64,000 nt of DNA, taken from assembly GCA_037447655.1 (NCBI GenBank), contig JBBHKE010000880.1, positions 64,001 to 128,000 of the forward strand, written 5' to 3'. A program made the position numbers and the translations under genes. The stretch is from Zygnema cylindricum. Lineage: Eukaryota > Streptophyta > Zygnematophyceae > Zygnematales > Zygnemataceae. The notes under the pieces were generated by a model. That model was not told the origin of the DNA, made no database searches, and saw only the letters and a list, made by a program, of their open reading frames with translations. Below are positions 14,701-23,700 of this stretch, one piece after another. Within the stretch, counting starts at the first letter, position 1; every line of letters starts with the position of its first letter.

Positions 14701-17700
14701 CATGAAAGGCCAAAACAAAAGAAAAACAAAAAAAGAAAAGTCCAAAAATTGAAGTCCAGAAGGAACAAAGTACATGTAGAAATGGGAGACAAACAAGGAA
14801 GCCAAAACGGAGAGTTTTGTTGTTGAAATTTTGCCTTTGCTAAGGATAATTTTTACAATTGAGATAGAAAGACTTTTATAGAAAAAAGACAACCGAGAAG
14901 CTGCAAAGGAGGTCCGAGGCACAACTAATCTAGGCGTATCTGATGGAGGGATAGGCAAAAAGAATCAGGAAAATAAAAAAAATCTTTAGGTTCCGATATG
15001 AATCTTCTGCACTACCAACGGTATGTGCACACCGCTAGAAAGAATACAACACTAAAATAAAGTTCTAGACTCCAATTTAGTGTTTAGGAATTAAAATTTA
15101 GAAGGAGATATTAATTTAGTCATTTTCTTTGGTAGACTTCTAAAAAGGATACTAGTGTTAAGACGACAAAAAAGTTAAAAAGAAATATCTGTATACATGT
15201 ATACATAGCTATAATGATAAAATTAAAAATAATGATTATCTATATCAAATATCAACAATAAGAATAGCAACAAAAGAAAAAATAACAACAACAAAACAGA
15301 CAACACTAATAATATAAAATGATAAAAGGAAAACTATAAAAAAACTTACATTTGTTCAATACTGGTCATCTTCCCGATGCATTCCGGAACGGTTCCACTC
15401 AATTTGTTGGCGGCTAGCACTCTTTAAAATTCTCTCTCCCCGCACCACCCAGCCAAACCTCCCTCCCCATATAGTGCCCGCACAAGTCATAACTAACAAG
15501 ATAACATGAACAACTAAATAAAATACTAGTCCTATTTGGTAAACAATATGCACAATATGGTGCTCTAAATACTACGAGAGAAAACTTGAAGTTGGGAATG
15601 TTCGGAATTGCAATGTGTTGAAGCGATTCATTATTAGCATGTTTTCATTTCGGTCGAGAACTGGATCGCGCCTTTAGGTTTCAATTTGTACGTTTTGTTT
15701 CTTAATGTATTCTTACGGTTAAAGTAATGTTTCACTCCGCACTTTCTTTCTTGTTCGTACTTAGTGCGCATCCTTTTGTACTTTAGTTTGTTTCAGGCGT
15801 CCGTGTCCACAATTATTCTTGTTTTAGAGTTTAAGCGATTTGCAGGTAGATTCACACTACGAATTTTCGTCAAAATGTGAGAGAAAAAATGTTTGCGATT
15901 TTTTTTTAAGTATAAATGCATTGTGGAAAAGAAAACCATGTGCCAGAGATGTGGCTTTGAAATATAACTATTATGGGAATGACTTATATGAGGTCTTAAG
16001 TTCTTTTGATTTGTCTGATAATAGGATCAATAAAAAGACAGTTCACACAAGCGGAAGTAAAAGCATTTCCAAGGACAAAACCATTCTTGCCAAAGTCTTG
16101 TACTTAGTTGACGCTTTTCTAAAAAAGAGATTTATTTTCCACACTACTCACTCCATTTATCCCATTAAGCCCCATAAAAAACTATTCTGTACAAAACAAA
16201 ACGGAAAGCAACACAAAGTTAAACCTGCCACAAAAGATGACCAAATGCACGAATAAGTTGGTCGACCATAGCCTGACTTGCCTAAGCTATCTGCTTATTC
16301 TACCATAACTCCTAAGCAAACTAATATGAATCGGCAGTACAACCGAAACAACAAAGTACCAAACAAAAGATACTGCAACGGCAACATACATACTCAAAAC
16401 AGAATCGTACTCCACGAATCAAAACATCATGGAAATCTGCGAATGCGTGATTCTCAACAGTGAATCAAACAATTCCTCTCTAAATATGTTAATCGTTGAA
16501 GACATATAACGTTTCGGTCGCCTTCTCAAAGTTACATCATGGAGTTGCCTCAATGGGCTCCATTGCCACAGAATTCGCAGGTCCAAAGAAGCTAATCTAG
16601 ATAGTGCCGACACCAAGTTTATATAGACCCAAATGATTGACCCTTTGACAATCACAACCCTATTACAGCTTCACCCCTGTGAAACAAGACTTTCTGTCTC
16701 CTCAGTTCCACCACAACAGAATCAAAGTTAGAATATGAGTTTTTGGATAACTTTCCCCACTTTGACTTTCCCTTAGAAATGCAGCCACCCTGGCAAGAAA
16801 ACACCTGACCGACTACACCCCTGTGTAGCCTCGACTCCCTTGAGTCCGCAGCAAAAAAAATCACCAAAAATGGTCAACTGAGTTAATAGTTATGGCTGGC
16901 CAAAGTTTGCCTTTTATACAAGATGCTCTCTGGGAAAGGCGGCTATCTACCAAAATAATATAAGTCCTAAAACCCCTCTCTAAACCCACTAGTACTAAGG
17001 TACGGACCAATCACAACAGTGTCTAGTACATAAAGGTACAGGTGTCAGTGTACCTTTTGTACGGCCATCGTACGACATGGCCAAAAAGTCGATATATGGC
17101 ATATCCGGATTTGTTCCTATAACCCCCGAAGATGCCGCAAGCCAATGTGCTTGTGCCAAGTGTCAATTGACGTGGCTGTGACCACAAACCGCAAAAAAAC
17201 CTATTTTGATATCTCGGCATCTATTAAGGCCGACCGGTCAGAACCGACATTTAATTATAGCCGTTGAAAATTGATGCGCGATATTTGTTTCGCTATCGAA
17301 ACAAATACGTGGTATTTGTTTCGTCATCGTATCGTACTATATAAAACTGTCTCTATGCACTACATATTTATTTCTCGTAAAATGAAATGTTAAACGTCTA
17401 TTTGTTTAAATACTTGTCAAACCCCACATACTCTAGCACAGTTCATAGACTATAGGATAACGCTACCGACTACCGACTATTCTAACGGACGATAGGTACC
17501 AAGATCAAATCTTGGATCCGTCAATCCCCTTTTGGTAAATCTACTAGAAACTACTCCTTTCTCTCTAGAAAGCCTGGGCAGCCATGGCTCTAGCTCCCTA
17601 TCCAGCCTTCAGTGACTACAACAAGCGTAAGGGCTTGGAGAATGGAGTTAGAGGCACACTACCTCTGCTCTTTTATATCCTAACATGCTCTTTTATAACA

Positions 17701-20700
17701 CAGACCTATAAAATACTTAAATTCCAACACTCCCATTATTTTTTAGTCTACTTTTTCTTTCAACTCACACTTAATAACACACAAAAAAAACAAACAGCAA
17801 CAAACACCCTCATTTTTTTCCTTTTTTTTTTCCTTTTATAAAACTTTAGAAAATACCCTTGTATTTGAAACAGTGTACTAGATGAACCAAAATAATAATT
17901 AAATCACACGCTTTATTTTGCATGCCATTTTTTATAAATCCGAGCTCTTAGAGCAAGGATTTTATCCACCTCATCCCTTTTTCATCCGAGTAAAAGCCTG
18001 ATTCCCACTTACAGTTCAAACAGTCAGCCCCATCCCCAGCCTACAGCACATACCCAAATGTTAACCCTTTTACAGGCACACCTTCATTAATGGCATCACT
18101 CCCATGAGTGATGTCAAATCCATTCTCCCCCAAATTTTCCCAAAAACCACTAGTCCCTATTAAAGTTTTCATAACTTCTACATCTTCCAAACTCATATTT
18201 TTATCCATGGTAATTACCCCATTTTCTGAACTTTTATCACTCTCTCCCATAGAATTCTTTCCACTATCACTTTCTATTTTTATTCCCAAAATATATTTCT
18301 CCTCCCTTAAGCCTTTAATCAAATATTCCTCTTCTCCTCTATCATTTGAAACTCCATTTAGATTTAATTCCCCCTTTCCTCGAAATCCATTGAAGTCTCC
18401 CTTTCCGACCAGTTTTCTGTTTCCAAATTCTCTATGAAATTATCCTCATTAATTTTAGTTTCCCCTTTTCAATTATGGATCCTAGATCTAACTTTCTCAT
18501 TTCTAAGTCATACACTCTACACTCCTTGACATCCTCAAATACCTCCTCTCTCTTTACTTCCCTTATACCTCCAAAAGAACATTGTTGCTTTCGTGGAATT
18601 TGTGTGCTTTTCTCTTCTCCATTCTACCGATGTGAAGAAGCTCCAAAATATCTTCATCCTCTTTCTCCTCTTCCTTTTCTTCCTCAATCACATACCCACT
18701 TCTAAGTTCTTCCAAACAAGGGCATTCCACAATATAATAACCCGGTTCCCTACAACAGAAGGAAACCCCGTTGTTCAAAGCTCCCCTTTCTTTTCCTCTC
18801 CATCTTTTTCCACAGAAGTTCCGATAAGGTTTATCTTTGTCTTTCTTCCTTCCATCACGCTTCCGCTTGTCACCGTCATTCCTCTTATCACGCTTCAGCT
18901 CGTCACCGCCATTTCTCTCATCACGTTTCCGCTAGTCACCACTAGCTGTCAGTGCATTCACCTTGTCACTTCCCTTACGAAACTTCAAAGTGCTTTGTCT
19001 CACAAGAATCATCCCCATGGTAATGCTCCAAGTCCATGAGGAGCAATACATTGCCTGCATACAGTAAATTATGTCTTCGTACTCATTTGAAAGTTTCATG
19101 ATTAGTGAGTTAATCTTTCTCACCTCAGATTCTACATAACTTGCACTAGCAAACTCAACATAAAATGCAGCAATATCATTGCAAAACTCTATCATGCTAC
19201 CGCCTTTATAAACTTAGGCCTTGTATTTTTGTTTTACTAACGGCTGCCTCGGTATAGTCTCACTCTTATAAATTTGAGTTAGTGTTTCCATATTTCGGAA
19301 GACTTGGTTAGATTTAAAGGAGTGATAGCTATGGATTTAGACAAATATCTAAGTATGGGATGTTTTGTTATAGTGTTTTTGTATTCCCATATTTCTCTGT
19401 CATTTTCTTCTGTTTTTGGTTCAATTATAATCCACATAAGTGAAACCGTAGCCGAGAGCCTAGTTTCCCTCACCATCAGTATCCCTTTATCCTTCTCCTT
19501 TTTTCCCCCTTCCATGAAAATGATTTTTCCTTCACCTTTCGTTGCATCGTTACTCCAGTTTGTTTTCAAGAAAGCCCAAGGTGATTCTCCATAGTGAGTT
19601 CCTCCAAAGCCCGGTGGCAGACTCCTCACTTGTCTCGAAACAATTCCCCATAAGTGCTTTTTCGAAAAGCAATCCCTCCATCGTGAACTCCCAATAAATG
19701 AAATCAGTTCCATCAAACATAGGCACCCTAAATGGTTGGCCCATAACCTGAAATTTTATGGGCTCCGTTGCCACACAGAATTCGCAGGTTCAAAGAAGCT
19801 AATCTAGATAGTGCCGACTCCAAGTTTATACAGACCCAAATGATTGACCCTTTGACAATCAGAACCCCGTTACAGCTTCACCCTTGCTAAATAAATTTTT
19901 TTTTGTGCTCAGTTCCACCACAGAATGCAATGTTAGAATATGAGTTTTTGGATAATTTTCCCCACTTTGACTTTCCCTTAGAAATGCAGCCACCCTGGCA
20001 GGCAAACACTCTGACCGACTACACCCTTGTATAGCCTAGACTCCCTTGAGTTTGCAGCAAAAATAATCATTGAAAATGGTCAACTGGACTCCCTTGAATC
20101 CGCAACAAAAAGAATCACCAAAAATGGTCAACTGAGTTAATAGTTATGGCTGGCCAAAGTTTGCCTTTTAAACAAGATGTTCTCTGGGAAATGCGGCTAT
20201 CTACCAAAATAATCTAAGTCATAAAACCCCTCTCTAAACGCTTTACGACAGAGGTACAAACCAATCACATTACTGTATAATACATAAAGTTACAGGTGTT
20301 GGTGTACCTTTTGTACGGCCATCGTATGACATGGCCAAAAAGTTTATACATGGCATATCCGGATTTGTTCCTATAATCCTCGGAGAAGTCGCAAGCCAAT
20401 GTGGTTGTGCCACGTGTCAATTGACGTGGCTGTGACCGCAAACCACCAAAAACCAATTCCGCTATCTCGGCATCTATCGCGGCCGTCCTATCTGAACCAG
20501 CTTTTAATAATAGCCGTCAAAAATTGATGAGCGATATTTTATTTGCTATCGAAATAAATGCGCAGTTTTTTTGTTCGTCATCGTATCGTACTTTGTACTA
20601 TATAAAACTATCTTTATGCACTTCATATCTATTTTTCGTTCAATGAAATGTCCTACGTCTATTTGTTTAAATACTTATCAAATCCTACGTACTATAACAT

Positions 20701-23700
20701 TGTTCATAAACTATAGGATAACGCTACCGGCTACCGACTATTCTGACGGATGGTAGGTACCAGGATCAAATCTTGGATGTGTCAATCCCCTTTTGGTAAA
20801 TCAACTAGAAACTACTCCTGTCTCTCTAAAAAGCCTAGGCAGCCATGGCTCTAGATCCCTATCCAACCTTCAGTTACTACAACGAGTGTGAGGGCTTGGA
20901 GAAACGAGTGTGAGGGCTTGGAGAAAGGAGTTAGAGGCAGACTACTTCTACTTTTTTCTATCCTAACACAGACCTATAAAATACTTCAATTTCAACAACT
21001 TTCAAAATGGTCACATAAGAAAACTTGATTTCTTTCGAAATCACCAAATCTTACAACGAGTGTGAGGGCTTGGAGAAACGAGTGTGAGGGCTTGGAGAAA
21101 GGAGTTAGAGGCAGACTACTTGTGCTTTTTTCTATCCTAACACAGACCTATAAAATACTTCAATTTCAACAACTTTCAAAATGGTCACATAAGAAAACTT
21201 GATTTCTTTCGAAATCACCAAATCTCGTATGGCAAGCCAGTAGACATGAATTTTTTTCGTGTGCGTGAGAAGAACAGGATTTTTCACAAAAACCATAAAA
21301 CTGATTCTGTCCATAAAAATACTTAAAACATCTAATGAAAATTTTTATTCACCCAAAATTTCCTTGATCGAAATAGAGACTTTGAATTCATGACAAGCAG
21401 CCATGTATTCCGCTTTGATTGAACTGAGGGCGACGGTTGGATAGGGATGCGAGCTCGAAAAAATTGCCGCCCTACCAAAGAGAAAAGTATATCTATATGT
21501 AGTTTTCTTTGTACCAAATTCTCCTCCCCAATTGGAATGGTAATATTCGGTGAGTCTAGAGGTTTTTATCTATATTTCTAAACAGGGTTGATATCGATCA
21601 CGTTTCCCAAATAGAAGAATATTCGCTTGAATACCTCCCAATGTGCCTTTTCAATCAACCGACGGTATCTACTCATCACAAAGACGACCAAAATATCGAG
21701 CGGCGTATTAACATTTAAGTACATAACTTTGAATCATTGTATGATATGGAACATCAACAATCTGTTCAATTTCAAATTTCCAAATCTGTAACTTGTTATT
21801 CAAAGGCGACATCACCGATTTATTGTTAAGCATAGAGAACTTGGATAAGACTACGCAATAGTATTACGCTTGACTTGGTTTGACATCACCATTTTCTGAA
21901 CGAATCGTTTCAATCCCAAGATGAACGAATCGTTTCAATCCCAAGATGAACGAATCGTTTCAATCCCAAGGATGTAACGGACAACTTCAAAGGAGTTTAC
22001 CTTAAAATGTAGTCGCATATAATCATTCAACCTGCGTCTCTTATCGAAGCTATTAGAGGTCAATATGAAGTTATCAATGTAGACCAAAAAAATTACTAGG
22101 TTCACACCTTCGTCTTTCACGCAATCTAGAGTCTTTTGTACAAAACAAAATTTTGAGTGCACTTTATGCAAACAAAGGCACCATGAACATAGAGAGATTT
22201 TGGAGGCGTCACGCATTGCATACCTTCATGTAGACTTTTTCTTCCAATTCACCATTCAAAGATAAATTTTAAAATTCTATTTGATGAGACTTTTGTTTTC
22301 TCGCCTCTGCAACGACAATAAACATATGTAGGGAATCAAACTTTACTTCCATAGTATAAGTCTCCGTACCCCTCTCTATGTTGAAACTTCTTACAGATGA
22401 GAGAAGCCTTAAATTTTAAGACTTTGCCAAAAGTACCAATTCTCATTTGAGTTACCCACTTCGTCACGAATGCCTTTTTCCTATTCGGTAATTCCACTTC
22501 TTCTGATGTCCGGTTTTCAGCGATTGATATATATTTTTTTCCGCATTTCGGTTTATAATTGGACACCTAATTGCAAGACTGTCTTGCTTCAAAATACGAA
22601 TGAGGGTTCAAGATGATTACCGTAGAAAGAGACTCAATTCGCATAAAGTAATGCGATTGTTCAGTGTCTCCATTTTTTGGATCAAATGATAACCGAGCCG
22701 TTTTTTCCGCTATGTTATCTCGATTACTTCTTTGAATCGCCGTTTTGTTTTCCTTTTTCAATCATTTTTTCTTTTACACCTGGCGGGCCTGATTTGGAAC
22801 TCTCCGATTTCTAAGTGTCGGACGACATTTGAAATGTGAGAGATATTGCTTCAGGCATCGAATTCAACATCTAAAATTTTTTTGATTCCGAAATTTGACC
22901 ATGTGAAATTGACATAAAGATCAATTTCAACGTCTAAAACTAATTCATCAATGTTTGAAATGCCTCAGTTTCGTACATTTTTTAGGAATCCAAAATTTTC
23001 GTTAATTTCTTAGGAAATGTAGCAAATTTGATGATGCCAAAGATTTAGACGTTCCTTTAAGCTATAAATTCAGGTAATTAAGCTGTTAGATAGAGCGTTG
23101 TTTTGTTAGGTTCCAAAATATTTTTTGTGCATAGTCGGTCAGAATACCCTTTTCCAATATTAGCTCCATCTTCTGTTAAGATCCAGTTTGATCCATCGCT
23201 ATGAGGAATGACGCTAAAAACAATTTGTTAAATTTGCATTAAGGCAAGCAAATTCATTAAGCTGTTGGATATGAAGCACTTCAGTTAGTTTCGTTTCCAC
23301 CAATTCTTCAAAAGGCAAATCCAACTGTACAAAACTTAGCTTACGAGCTTGAATGACGTGGCCGCTTGCCAGCATTATGCGCTTCAGCATTGTCAATTCG
23401 CGCATATCAATGATTAGAGTGTCATTAGTGCACACGTGGAGTCTCATTAGAACAACATGCGTAGACTTATTAGAATTATATTTAAATTGCATATGATCAC
23501 CGGAAACATTTTGACCTTTATTCCTAGTACATTTCTCAAAATGATTTTCATGTATTCTCCGACACTCGTGAGTTTAACCTAAATTTGGAAAGCGTTCATG
23601 ATACAAAAGAGTGCATGAATGCATTAGGTTAGTGATAGCCACCAAATTCTTCATTTTCGACACTCTAAGTGCATCACAGTCTTTATCCAAAAGTTTATCC

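Larger units (their letters stand above)
16540..20997 (-). mobile_element. Copia-type LTR element, internally deleted (family A)
   Basis: Minus-strand element inside an LRR-gene intron. The LTRs at 19749-20997 (5') and 16540-17729 (3') are similar over their whole length and begin TGTTG(A/G)AATT in element orientation. A primer-binding site directly follows the 5' LTR and a purine tract (AATAATGGGAG) precedes the 3' LTR. The 2-kb internal part keeps gag pieces and only the RT C-terminal edge and part of RNase H, so most of pol is deleted and the copy is non-autonomous. No matching 5-bp target duplication was found; one flank carries a later tandem duplication. Confidence 0.85.

Noticed and set aside
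15840-16256. 138-codon open frame
   Set aside because: It overlaps sequence repeated at 24.47-24.65 kb that looks like an old LTR. No domain; lysine-rich AT-driven composition.
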